Positions 49,253 to 59,000 of a stretch of 64,000 nucleotides of DNA are shown here, in pieces (position 1 is the first letter of the stretch; each line of letters starts with the position of its first letter). Both the position numbers and the translations under genes were made by a program. Source of the stretch: Chondrus crispus (lineage: Eukaryota > Rhodophyta > Florideophyceae > Gigartinales > Gigartinaceae); contig NW_005179201.1 in the NCBI RefSeq assembly GCF_000350225.1, forward strand, positions 1-64,000. Reading direction: 5' to 3'. A model generated the notes under the pieces. The model had not been told where the DNA came from. It was given only the letters and a program-made list of their open reading frames with translations, and searched no databases.

Positions 49253-50711
49253 AACACAACGCATCAACGACATGAGCGCATAACGCAGCAAATTGTATTA
49301 TTGTAGATGCAGGTCATACGTTCGTAGATAGAGGCCTTTTTTTGTCAGTTAATGGTCTAAGTTGAGCAACTAGCAATGGGGGAAAATGGAGCATGGAGCA
49401 GCTGCCGCCGCCTGTTGTTGATGTGTGGGGTTTCGTGAGTTACCGTCGTCACACAGTGACCTACAACTTTAGCTTGTGGTTGTTTGGGAAACAACTGCCG
49501 TACAGGTGCCGAACGAATGCCTTTAGCACAGAGAACCGTTTTTTGTCGACTTCATAGTTGGACCGCCTGCTTAAGCGAATAAAAAGCATTTGTACAATAA
49601 GATGAGACAAGAACGCAAGCTGCCCCCAGGTTCTACGGTTGTATCGATAGGATGGTGCTGTGGAGGAGGCACAGCGGTGTCAGCGCAAAACGCTTCATAT
49701 GGCCAGGCACGAACGACTTCTCTTCGGGGTTACGGTTCGGTTGTAAGTACAAAGTGGTTTCCGGATGCGCGTACCTGAGATGTTTTCAGTAGATTTCGTT
49801 ATTATTATTTTTTTTGTGGCTTGAGTGTTATTGCAACAGTACTACGTAGGAATGGTGTGCAGATAACAAGTTATCGTGCAGGCGGGTGCATTCCTTGGAC
49901 AAACTAACCTAAGGCGTTACCGTATATCCACTCCGACTACAACAGGAGAAGACGATGTCATGCTCTCATCGTCTCCGAGGCAAAAAACGATCTCGTTGCC
50001 CAACGACTTCTGTTCTACCCCGTTCTAGTAGACACTAGGAGTCTACCCCGTTTACTGTATTGGTTACAGTAAACTTTACCCTTCGAAGGGAAAAGAGGAA
50101 TATCTCCGAGCAAGAGGGCTCTCGCGTGTCATAAAAGCGGATCGCTAGGCGGGTGGCAGAGGGGGGCCATGCTTGTGTTGCAGCCACTCGGAAGCGAGAA
50201 GCAGAGCATTTGTACACTACACGTGTACAGTATCGTACAGTACATCCAGTTCTTCTTACATAGTGGCCACAGGAGCGTCATATAAAACAGTGGATTCATA
50301 GATGACGGCCCACTCCAGCAGCAACAAGGCTGGCGCTCCACGTGCTGTGATGAAAACTGGCAGGGAACAAATCATCCTACACGTAGGATAGAACGGCCCT
50401 AAGTCGCGATCCATTTGGTTTTTAGTGTAAAGGATCATTTTTAATTGGTCAAATTTTGCAGCACTTACGTTGATGGACTTCTGTCCATCTCGTCCAGACA
50501 TCCTTATTAGATGCCTGGATGCCTCGACCAACGGTTTATCTCCACCCCTTCCCCAGCCTCACAAACAAACCTGCAACCCTGCGACCGCGACAACCTGCCC
50601 CAAAGGCAACCTCCGTCTCCCTTTTCTCCCTACATTGCAGCCCCCATCTCCATTATCTCAGCTGTGCTCCTCTCCGCAATTGCCGAAAGTCGCGACTCTG
50701 GCAGCTTGAAC
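49253..50711. other. 1.46-kb spacer with a cluster of hairpins, before SARAF
   Basis: No convincing gene; the longest ORF (49590-49778) has no recognisable features. Three inverted repeats lie close together: GACGATG/CATCGTC (49951-49973), GTAGAC/GTCTAC (50028-50046) and GTTTACTGTA/TACAGTAAAC (50050-50074, perfect). CACGTGTACAGTATCGTACAGTAC lies near 50220. A frame is open from ATG 50511 into SARAF but is probably leader. Confidence 0.45.
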
Positions 50712-51410
50712 ATGATGCGGCATGATCGAACGCTTGGTTCGTTGGCCCTCCTCGCCACCCTCCTCTCCCTGTCGTGCGCTGAGGGCCCGAGCAAACAAGT
50801 GACCAAGGGGCTGACTTCCAAAGTTACGGTTGAGGACCGCGAGTCTCTCATGTCGCTGCAAGTGCTCACGTTCACGGACGGAGGCTATACCACGGCGCGA
50901 CGCGGCGATCCTCATCCGCAGCTCGAATGCGTTGGGGGCGCCGCGTCACGTGCGAAGGGACTACACCCCGTGCGCGTAGACTGCTACAACACCGGCGTAG
51001 ACGAGGCCTCGCCGCCCGACCGCCCGCGGCCAAAGTGGCATTGCGTCACAGCGTTGCATCGCGGCGTGAGGGTCGACAACTGGGATGTCCATTGCGAGGG
51101 GTGGAGCTATCCTGATGATGACTTTATTCTCAGAGGAAGCTGCTGGCTTTCGTATAACCTCGAGTACGAGGAGCAAGTGCCCCTGTCGGAAGTAGGACAA
51201 GATGCAGCAAGCGCAGTCGCCGAGGACCCGAGGACTTCGAAAGGGTTTTGGGGATTTCTGCCAGACCTACCGACTTTGTTTCTCTGGCTAGTGGGTATCT
51301 TTGTGTTTGTCATGTTTGTAATGCCGTCTCTCAGGAAAATCGGAAGGAATCGAACGCAAAGAGAGGTCTCAGAGACTGTGCCGCTTCTGAACAAGATGGC
51401 ACCGCTCTGA
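50712..51410 (+). CDS. SARAF: SARAF (store-operated calcium entry regulator, TMEM66 family)
   Basis: 232 residues from ATG 50712, chosen because it opens a signal peptide (about 1-23, LGSLALLATLLSLSCA). The luminal domain shows the family's conserved blocks: LTFTDGGYTTARR, then PHPQLECVGG, a WHC...CEGW pattern with paired cysteines, and DFILRGSCWLSYNLEYEE. One membrane span follows at about 180-205 (LFLWLVGIFVFVMFVMP), with a short basic, Ser/Thr-containing cytoplasmic tail that is much shorter than in mammals. In animals SARAF sits in the ER membrane and damps store-operated calcium entry through STIM. Partners in algae are unknown, so the calcium role here is by homology only. Confidence 0.9.
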   Translation: MMRHDRTLGSLALLATLLSLSCAEGPSKQVTKGLTSKVTVEDRESLMSLQVLTFTDGGYTTARRGDPHPQLECVGGAASRAKGLHPVRVDCYNTGVDEASPPDRPRPKWHCVTALHRGVRVDNWDVHCEGWSYPDDDFILRGSCWLSYNLEYEEQVPLSEVGQDAASAVAEDPRTSKGFWGFLPDLPTLFLWLVGIFVFVMFVMPSLRKIGRNRTQREVSETVPLLNKMAPL

Positions 51411-51687
51411 GACATGACGCTCATCCGCCAATTCTTTTAATGGATTGCTCCGCGACCCCCTCTTTCTGAGGAATGGGGATGCTGCCATTTCCCACTCCTC
51501 CGACGTACGGTGATCGCGGCGAATGTGCGCAAGTTTCTTTGTTTCTTTGTGCACAATCTGCACGTCTCATCAAAAATGTTATCGGCCGCAACAATCTGTA
51601 CAATAGCGGCATCCGGTAATAAGAAGAAGCAATGAGTTTTCGTGTTTGGTTTCAAAAACATTCTCCGTTGTTGTTCACAAGTACGTC

Positions 51688-54219
51688 TTAGGTAGCTGCG
51701 GAAGTAGTCGATCTTTGACTGATGCTTGAGTTTACACGTCGAACGTGGTACCGCCCTCCATCTCGCATCTTATTCTTCATCGCCGCGTTTTCCATTCGAA
51801 GTCTGCCGATAACCGCCTCATATCGGCTTTTGCCCATCTCAGCTCTTCGCAGTTCAGCTCGGAGAGATCGTTCAGCTTTGGCCATCTCTTTTCTCTCTTT
51901 GACTAGTGTCCGCTTCATTGATTCCGCCTGTGCCTGAGCATCATCCACCTTGGAAGCCATTTCGTGTCGTTGCCTTTCAGTTACTTTCAGCTTTCCTTGC
52001 ATCTTCTTTCTGGCTGCATCGCTGCCATCTCGTAGCTTCGTAAGTCGAGTGCTCTGCGCTTGGAGACGTTTCACGTCATTAATTTTGGTTCTCACAGCTG
52101 CTAGTCTTGAGTGATGACTAGCCTTGAGGTCCTCGATTTCTTTCTCATGCTTCTTCTGAAGAGTAACGACCTGACGAGATAGTTGCGCCGCTTTACTATC
52201 TAACGACGCTTTGTCATCCTCCGCTTGACGCAATCTGTTCACGAATGTTCGGCGCATCTCATCAAGACGAGCGGCTGAGAGCCCGTTCATCACACTTGAT
52301 TCGTTAGGGTCATCCTCAAAGTGAAGTGTTTTGCCATCAAGTTCTTCAAGAATGTCATCGCCACCTGCCATACAGTTCTGCTTTTCGCGACAACTGCGGG
52401 TGGTAGCTCTCCGCGGTAACCGCTTCTCCGTTGCAAATCCGTTACAAAAACCACTTTGAGGTTGGCAACGAAAGTCGATTACTCCATTGACTTCAGTCTG
52501 CGGTTCAAACCTCACAGGCCCTTTCTTGGGGGCTTCTTTTTGAGTGGGGTATTCCCGTCTCCGGGCTGTCGACGGACTCCTGAGACTACCAGGTTCTATC
52601 TTCGCTGCTCTCGCCCGTCTTCTTGGGCCGTGGGCGTTGCGGATCTTGGCTTCCACCTTTCTCTTTGCGTCGCTGGCATCTACATGAGAGAGCGCAGCGA
52701 GTCCCACGTTTTTCAATTTTCCGAGAGGCGAACGACTGGCGACTTTGCCGTCACTGCGACCCAACAGAGCATCTCTGTCACTGACTGAAAGATTCGCTCG
52801 GTCCAGCAAGCCCTCAAGCTGTGTGATTCGGTATTTAAGTCCACTGATCAGCTCATCGTCTCGAGTTACAATGAGCGGATCCATATGAGGCAAGAGCGGG
52901 GGAGTGGAACCACAAGAGCTCGTGAGAGAACTCGTCTGTCGGGAAGACATAGGTGATCGAGGAGTCAGTGATCGAGGAGTCAGTGTCCGGTTCGGTCTTC
53001 CCTGAACAGACCTCTGCGATGCGAGACAAGAGCGAAGCCTCTCGTTTTCGGCCTCAAGATTAGCAATGTCGGCTCTCGCCCTTGCAAGATTTGCTCTCAA
53101 ATCGCTAATCTCCACTGAGTCAGCCTCTGTATTAACCTTTGGCTTATTCCTGATACATTTAGCCGTTTCCGCATATCGCAAGGTGCCCAAGGTCTCCTCA
53201 CGGCTCGTATCGGCTGGTGACACGCAAGCGACTAAGAGAGTCCTCGCGTTCCCGCCGAGGCTATCCTGCAGTAACCTGGTGAGCTTGGAATCGCGGTACG
53301 GCACGTGTCGTTTGGGGCTTCTGGAATCCTTCCTAGACGCGTTATCCGCGAGGGCCGAAATGACTTTTGCGAGAGAAAAGAGCCCCTTGTTAATCTCGAC
53401 ACCTTCCGCAAACCTCTCCCCCGTGACGGCTGTGCGCTTCGCGCGCTCCGAGCCCGCCAAGTCTACGAGATGGAGCTTGGCGGACAAGCACTGCTGATGC
53501 GAGGCGCCAGTGGCGTTGCTGAGGGCGTCTACTGGCTCCATCTGAATAGTAATGGTAATGATAGAATGCGAACGGCTGGATGAGGCGTTCATCCCCGTGG
53601 CAGCCGTCTGTCTCACCAGAGCGCCCTCGTGAATGATGGCCATAAGGTCGTTCTCCTCCGTGACGCACTTCTCCTTGGCACCGTCTAGAAAGACGGCATG
53701 CGCTGGTTCCCCCTTTCCGGCCTTCCTCCTTCGCTCTCTGACCTGGACGTTGACGACGCCGAGCGGGGCGCGAGTGCCGTCGACAAGGTCACGGATGCGC
53801 TCGCGGTAGATCTCGACGAAGCCGACTCTGACGGTGACATTGACCCCCCCGGCTGTCTCGCGGGCGCGCTTGGTCTCGAAGATGGCGCGGGCGACGCGGT
53901 CGGTGAGATGGTGCATGCAGTAGCTCTTCCCCGCCGACGTCTGTCCGTACGCAAAGACCGTGGCGTTGACGCCTCCGAACAGCCCGGTGACGAGGGGGGC
54001 GACGTGGCGGGTGTATAGGACATCTGGCGGTGCGTTGGGGAGCGACGCATAGACGGCGTCGAACGAAGAGAAGACGAGGTCCGGCGAGAGCGGGCGCGAG
54101 ACGTGTACGGCGGGCGGCGTGGACGTCAGGCTCAAGGTATCTGCGGCGCCGTGCGCTGTCTCGAAGGGGAGAAGCGGGCGCGCTTGCACGACGACACGCA
54201 CGGCCTCGGACTGTGCCAT
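51688..54219 (-). CDS. Kinesin-4-like motor protein
   Basis: 843 residues, single exon. An N-terminal motor domain (1 to about 365) contains the nucleotide loop GQTSAGKSY (92-100; the family usually has GQTGSGKT, so two Gly/Ser positions differ but the Lys is kept), switch I NASSSRSHS, switch II DLAGSE, and the microtubule-binding block VPYRDSKLTRLLQDSLGGN. The segment after the motor, RYAETAKCIRNKPKVN, resembles the neck start of kinesin-4 (KIF4) proteins. Coiled-coil regions follow (ISDLRANLARARADIANLEA, and about residues 660-800). A Ser/Pro-rich stretch separates them. The tail is basic. Likely plus-end-directed and possibly chromosome-associated, by family. It lies head-to-tail with the glycosyltransferase gene. 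Confidence 0.9.
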   Translation of the reverse strand: MAQSEAVRVVVQARPLLPFETAHGAADTLSLTSTPPAVHVSRPLSPDLVFSSFDAVYASLPNAPPDVLYTRHVAPLVTGLFGGVNATVFAYGQTSAGKSYCMHHLTDRVARAIFETKRARETAGGVNVTVRVGFVEIYRERIRDLVDGTRAPLGVVNVQVRERRRKAGKGEPAHAVFLDGAKEKCVTEENDLMAIIHEGALVRQTAATGMNASSSRSHSIITITIQMEPVDALSNATGASHQQCLSAKLHLVDLAGSERAKRTAVTGERFAEGVEINKGLFSLAKVISALADNASRKDSRSPKRHVPYRDSKLTRLLQDSLGGNARTLLVACVSPADTSREETLGTLRYAETAKCIRNKPKVNTEADSVEISDLRANLARARADIANLEAENERLRSCLASQRSVQGRPNRTLTPRSLTPRSPMSSRQTSSLTSSCGSTPPLLPHMDPLIVTRDDELISGLKYRITQLEGLLDRANLSVSDRDALLGRSDGKVASRSPLGKLKNVGLAALSHVDASDAKRKVEAKIRNAHGPRRRARAAKIEPGSLRSPSTARRREYPTQKEAPKKGPVRFEPQTEVNGVIDFRCQPQSGFCNGFATEKRLPRRATTRSCREKQNCMAGGDDILEELDGKTLHFEDDPNESSVMNGLSAARLDEMRRTFVNRLRQAEDDKASLDSKAAQLSRQVVTLQKKHEKEIEDLKASHHSRLAAVRTKINDVKRLQAQSTRLTKLRDGSDAARKKMQGKLKVTERQRHEMASKVDDAQAQAESMKRTLVKERKEMAKAERSLRAELRRAEMGKSRYEAVIGRLRMENAAMKNKMRDGGRYHVRRVNSSISQRSTTSAAT

Positions 54220-54479
54220 CGCGGAAGGGAGGCGTGGAGCGCAAGAAGATGGGTGGGGGAGGGGGGGGACAAGAAATGGGAGCTGGGGGCAGGCGGAAGG
54301 GAAGATTTGAATGGGGGCATTTAAAAAGGAGCATCGCAGGAGGGGAGAAACTGTGAGTGATGAATCGGCAATTATCTGGGCTTTTCAAGTCCATGTGGGT
54401 GCTGTCTGTACGGCCGGAACACACACTGTACGAGTCGGCATGCTGACCCTCCCGTTACGCCCTTCGTATCTAAACAACT

Positions 54480-56858
54480 TCACTCTCGTCTCTTCCGCAT
54501 CCTACGCCGCCGCACCCCCGCTACAACGTCCGCAACCTTCGGCCCATATCGCCTCGCCACGCTTGCCAAATCTTCCCCCGCCCCGAAATCCACCCCCGCC
54601 AGCCGCAGCTCCCCGCCCCCAAGACGCCCCGCCGCCTCGGAGAAGCTGCTCCACATCGATCCCAGCACCATCCTCGTCCCCGCCAGACAAAGCACGTCCG
54701 CCACCGCCCTTCGCAGGCACCCTACCGACCGTCCGTCCCCTCCACCTGTCCCCGCGCAACCCAGCCGCTCGTCTGCTTCTCGCCCCAGCCCCCACGTCGC
54801 TCCCGGCAACAGCTCGGCCAGCGCCTCCGCCCATTCCACGCTGTCCGCCGCCACAAACACCATCGACACCGTCTCCCGTTTGCTCGCAAACTCGCTCAGC
54901 GCCTCCTTCACTCCACCCACGAATGCCGCGGGCCCGCTGGCTTCCCGCCAGTAGTCGATCAACATCTGGTCGTCGGCTCCGTATTCGGTCCGCGCGTTAA
55001 CCCGCGCAATGTCCCGCCCCGTATCGAGGTGCCGCACATGCACCCCGATCGACTGTTCCAGCTTTTGTCTCACTTCACCCACCAATGCCCGCACCGGCTC
55101 TACGGCTCGGAGTAGCCGCAGCTCCCGGTTGGCCGAGTCCCATCCAGTCAGCCCTCCTGGCCGTACTTTCATCACGTACGCTGCCTTGAAGTAGATGTTC
55201 CGAGTCGTGCTTCCTTCAATCACCTCGTCCTTTTCTGCCCCGCCGCCCTCCATTTGCATGTAGTTGTAGTTTGCCCACCGCAACCACATCGCATCGTATT
55301 TGGAGGCAGACCGCAACGGCCACGACACACCTATCCCGTCCACGACCACTAGCTGCTCTCCATTCGTCAGCCTGGTCTCAAACAAGTCTTCGAATCGCGC
55401 GTCGCAATGCCGGTCCGCTTCCCACACTACGACAGGCGCTCGCCCCGTCTTCCGCGCGAATGCTAGCGCAGAGCCTAGCGCTCGCAACCGGTTACCAAGT
55501 CCGTGCATTACATGCACCACTATGATGCGCGGCAATTCGTCGGCCTGCTTCGCTTCTGGCCGTAGTTTCATCAGGTTTCGTAGCAATATTTCGCGTTGTG
55601 CCGCCCCCATTCGCGTCATCAGGTCCCAACAGAGACCGTAGGAATCGTGTAATCGACGACCAAGCGCTAAGTTCAATGCAAATGACTTTTCATGTGAAAG
55701 CACCAGGTCCGCAGCTGAAGGAGGGTGCGAAACTGCTTTGAGCTTCAAATATACTCGTGAGCCCTTGCCAGTTGACATGCGTTCATATCGCGATACCTGG
55801 AGTGTGTTTTGCCGACCAGGAGCCATGCCAGCCAACTCAACCACCCTTGTCGCCGCCCCATGCCACTGTGGTAATCGTTCTAGCAGTAACGAGTTATAAT
55901 CTATACTCACTTCTGGCAGCAATATTCCGTTTTGCCTTCTTAACGCGTCTCCATGGGAGGTGTGTGCAAGCTGGTTATAGTCTAGCTTGTAACGCTTCAG
56001 CCCGACTCCCTCAAGCCTGTTGAACAGATTCTCATCGTCCCAACCATATGTTTGGATTCTCTCGTCGTACCCTCCAACCTCCAGGAAATCCCCTCTTCGC
56101 ACCAATAAAGCCCCATTCAGATGAATCTCATTATCATTGCGGGCATTCTGCCAATGTCCGCTCCAAAATCTTCTCGTTGCAGGATTGTAATAAACGCTCG
56201 TATTTGCCGTGTTCCCAAAGTGCGCGTTGAGAAAGGCGTTCTCAATTCGATAATCGCAGTCCAGGCGGATAATCCATTCGGACTTCGCGACCGCCACAGC
56301 CAGATTGTACGCCCTCGTGAGAACCCACTTTGGTTCTCCAGTTACCCTGATAGTCTTGAGTCTCTTATCATCTGCCCATGCCTCAATACTCTCTGCCAAG
56401 GGTGGAGACGATGACCAGTCCACCAGCACAATTTCAGCAATTCCCGAAATTGTAAGCCAACTTGGCAAAACAGCTTTCAACAACTCTTGCCTGTTCCGGC
56501 ACGCAGCCACGATGCCAATGCCCTTGATCGCAGAACCCTGCAGTCCTTCAGGGGAAGGCACGGCGTCGAGAAGGGGAATAAAATCGCTCCCTTTCCCCAT
56601 GCCCCACCTGCCGCCTCGTTGCCATGATGGCAATCGCAGCGTCGACAGCGTGACTCCTAAGTACGCCAGTGGGAAAACAACTAGACACATCATACGAATA
56701 GTGCTCTGCCAGAACGGAAGGCGTTTAGAGGTATAGCGGGAATCATGAATGAAGGGCAACGTGACGGGATGTGCCGGACGCGAAGCCGCCCTGTCGAAAA
56801 GGAGGAAGCGCTTGCGTGTGCCCCGTACCTGCCGTTCTATTTCCCTTTGCATGGTCAT
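54480..56858 (-). CDS. Two-domain Golgi-type glycosyltransferase (GT2/GT7C-like plus GT-B fucosyltransferase-like)
   Basis: 792 residues, single exon. A short basic cytoplasmic start is followed by one membrane anchor at about 56-74 (MMCLVVFPLAYLGVTLSTL), a type II topology as in Golgi enzymes. Domain 1 (about 110-345) is a GT-A glycosyltransferase: GIVAACRNR, VDWSSSP, IIRLDCDYRI (DxD metal site) and GGYDERIQTYGWDDENLFNR, the C-terminal signature shared by galactosyl- and N-acetylgalactosaminyltransferases. Domain 2 (about 445-790) begins VHVMHGLGNRLRALGSALAFA and has VHVRHLDTGRD, like GT-B fucosyltransferase-type folds. Such a fusion could add two sugars in sequence. In a red alga, cell-wall galactan or glycoprotein synthesis is a reasonable guess, not shown. 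Confidence 0.75.
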   Translation of the reverse strand: MTMQREIERQVRGTRKRFLLFDRAASRPAHPVTLPFIHDSRYTSKRLPFWQSTIRMMCLVVFPLAYLGVTLSTLRLPSWQRGGRWGMGKGSDFIPLLDAVPSPEGLQGSAIKGIGIVAACRNRQELLKAVLPSWLTISGIAEIVLVDWSSSPPLAESIEAWADDKRLKTIRVTGEPKWVLTRAYNLAVAVAKSEWIIRLDCDYRIENAFLNAHFGNTANTSVYYNPATRRFWSGHWQNARNDNEIHLNGALLVRRGDFLEVGGYDERIQTYGWDDENLFNRLEGVGLKRYKLDYNQLAHTSHGDALRRQNGILLPEVSIDYNSLLLERLPQWHGAATRVVELAGMAPGRQNTLQVSRYERMSTGKGSRVYLKLKAVSHPPSAADLVLSHEKSFALNLALGRRLHDSYGLCWDLMTRMGAAQREILLRNLMKLRPEAKQADELPRIIVVHVMHGLGNRLRALGSALAFARKTGRAPVVVWEADRHCDARFEDLFETRLTNGEQLVVVDGIGVSWPLRSASKYDAMWLRWANYNYMQMEGGGAEKDEVIEGSTTRNIYFKAAYVMKVRPGGLTGWDSANRELRLLRAVEPVRALVGEVRQKLEQSIGVHVRHLDTGRDIARVNARTEYGADDQMLIDYWREASGPAAFVGGVKEALSEFASKRETVSMVFVAADSVEWAEALAELLPGATWGLGREADERLGCAGTGGGDGRSVGCLRRAVADVLCLAGTRMVLGSMWSSFSEAAGRLGGGELRLAGVDFGAGEDLASVARRYGPKVADVVAGVRRRRMRKRRE

Positions 56859-57592
56859 CTGAGATCAGTTGAGTAGTTGACAGAACTCAAGGCGTAAGGG
56901 ATTTGGTGCGGAAGACTACATTCGCGGTTTGAGGCTTGTGCTGAGGGATATCAAACATTGGAAATGTACTCTGAATACGGTACAGTTGTAAGAGGCAGAA
57001 GGTTGTCGGAGGCGAATTGAATTTGACGATGACAGCATCAAATACAAATAAAGGGAATGGAAAGATGGGTGAGCGCTGTCGGAGATGGGTGAGATCTTCC
57101 AATGTCCCGCGATAGCATCCGGTAAGCCATGAGCGCGGTCGAGACAATGGCGTAGTACGTGTTAATTTTATTAGTGGTTTTGATGGATTTTTGTTCTTGC
57201 AAATTCAAGTGCCATACCAGATGTGGAGCGATGGACTGCAAGAGCATCACGGACGCGGCGCGGACACTGCGTGACGCCCTTTGACATAAGAGTGTGCTAC
57301 TTTCTCGCGAGGCAAAACGCGACTCAACATAGGAACGACATGATGCCCATGGCTACACGCTGATTAGCTCCTAGCTCCATTCTCTCAAAATGGCATACCT
57401 TGAGTTGCCTTGCATATCTCAAGGGAAAAGTTTATACACGACGACCGAAAAGGAGCAACGCTAAACCTAAAGAGACTACAGTGCACTTGCGCCGCCCTGC
57501 CGCATCCCCCGGCAACAATTCCTCATTACGGACAACCCGACGCGATTGGACTCAGCTCTTACGCAGTTTTCGGTGCTTCACTGGTGCGCCTT
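56859..57592. other. Spacer between two minus-strand genes
   Basis: 734 bp between the start of the glycosyltransferase gene and the stop of the proteasome gene. It should hold the promoter of the former; TACGGTACAGTTG lies about 120 bp before its ATG. No gene seen. Confidence 0.4.
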
Positions 57593-58363
57593 CTAATCCT
57601 CCATATCATCGGCCTCCAAGAAAGCCTTTGCGGCGGCGTGGGCTTCTTCGACAACTTTCCGGGGCACTAACTTCGCACCACCGTCTTTTCCATCCGTAAC
57701 GGTGATCATCTCGAGCTCAGTATCCTTGTCCTTGCTCTCATCATGTACCTTCACCAAAATCTTAGCGAGCTCCTTCACGCCCTCATCGCAAGATATGAGC
57801 GCCTTACCGTCGCTGCCATTGAGCTTCAACTTCTCGAGTTCTGTCCTTGCGGCTGCCTTCGCCTTCCCGAACGCGCACGCGTAGTAGCGATACGACAAGC
57901 CACTCGGCTCGATGAGATAGAGCTGGGGCCCATCCACGTCCGCAACGCCCAGCAAGACAGCGCAGCCGAATGGACGCACGTGCCAATGCAGCGTATAAAC
58001 GTGGACGAAATGGGCGATGCGATCGGCGAGGACGTGCCCGGGGATGGGTCGGCCGTAAAAGTCCTTGTACTGCTCAGCTTCTGCGCGCGCGTGGTCAACA
58101 ATGACACGTCCATCGGAGATGAGGCCGCACACGGTGAGAGTGGCGTGTCTGGCGACGATGTGCGAACGGCGGAGCGTGCCCTGCACGAGCATCTTGGAGA
58201 TGACGGCCTTCTCGACAGCGAGGACGACTCCGTCAGTGCAACGTAGTCCTACGCAGGTACCGCTGTTTTCGACTGCTTTCGCGGCATACTCGACTTGGAA
58301 GACCCGCCCGTCGGGGGAGAAGGTAGTCGAAGAGAGATCGTATCCTGTGCCAATTGAGGCCAT
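57593..58363 (-). CDS. PSMA3: 20S proteasome subunit alpha type-3 (alpha-7)
   Basis: 256 residues, the usual length. The N-terminus GTGYDLSSTTFSPDGRVFQVEYA is the alpha-subunit signature, and the SIGTGYDLS start with KAVENSGT is typical of the alpha-7 type (PSMA3, PAG1, yeast Pre10). The acidic C-terminal tail (EADDMED) also fits this subunit. Alpha subunits form the outer rings of the 20S core and gate access; they are not catalytic. It shares a 637-bp intergenic region with the divergent histidyl-tRNA synthetase gene. Confidence 0.95.
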   Translation of the reverse strand: MASIGTGYDLSSTTFSPDGRVFQVEYAAKAVENSGTCVGLRCTDGVVLAVEKAVISKMLVQGTLRRSHIVARHATLTVCGLISDGRVIVDHARAEAEQYKDFYGRPIPGHVLADRIAHFVHVYTLHWHVRPFGCAVLLGVADVDGPQLYLIEPSGLSYRYYACAFGKAKAAARTELEKLKLNGSDGKALISCDEGVKELAKILVKVHDESKDKDTELEMITVTDGKDGGAKLVPRKVVEEAHAAAKAFLEADDMED

Positions 58364-59000
58364 GACGAACGCGATCTATGCTCTGGACAGAACTTGACCA
58401 GCGGGTAGACCGGGGAAGGGTCTGTTAGGGGTGGGGAAGTTGAGATGAAGCGCGAAGGGCGGATAAAGGTGGACAAAGTGACGTAATTGCGATCGATGCG
58501 AGCAGGAGGTTGCTGTCGATGAATCTATGTCTGGATCGAGTTCCAGCATTATTGGCATCTGTGAAACGCCGAATGTTGCTGTTCGGTCCCGTTACTAGTG
58601 TTGTCCGCGTGTACACGTGGACACGTTTAGCATGAAGAGCACATTTCTTCTTTGAGATAAGTCGTTGATGAGTACCCACCGGAACAAAAAACCACCAAGA
58701 ACGAGGCCTACGAGGGAAATTGCCCCTCCCTCCCTCTGATCTTTACTCAGAAGCAAACGACGGTCGCTCAGCAATCGTTGCCCGAACATGCCAGTCTGAG
58801 ATCGTACCGTCCCGTTTTTCAATGTGTAAGTTACCCCGTCAAACGTGCACCCTACCCGGTCCGCTCACCGCGCATTTTCTCATCCATTTAACCTGCGCAG
58901 TCATGCACAACCGCAAAATGAACCGCCCACTATTAGCCCCTAGAACTCCCGCGTTCTGCGACTTTCCGTGTTCTACGGGGTCAGTCTAGGCGCGAACAAC
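58364..59000. other. Divergent promoter region, PSMA3 and HisRS
   Basis: 637 bp between two divergent ATGs. A GTGTACACGTGGACACGTTT element lies near 58608 (two ACGTG cores). No other gene seen. The HisRS frame stays open upstream to 58968 but only from a GTG. Confidence 0.5.

Noticed and set aside
49590-49778. 62-codon ORF in the spacer before SARAF
   Set aside because: Short, no motif, and no sign of conservation visible.
54311-55525. Plus-strand ORFs opposite the glycosyltransferase
   Set aside because: Pro/Arg/Ser-rich shadow frames of a GC-rich minus-strand gene with clear domains.
57702-58246. 167-codon plus-strand ORF opposite PSMA3
   Set aside because: PSMA3 on the minus strand is certain; the plus frame has no motif.
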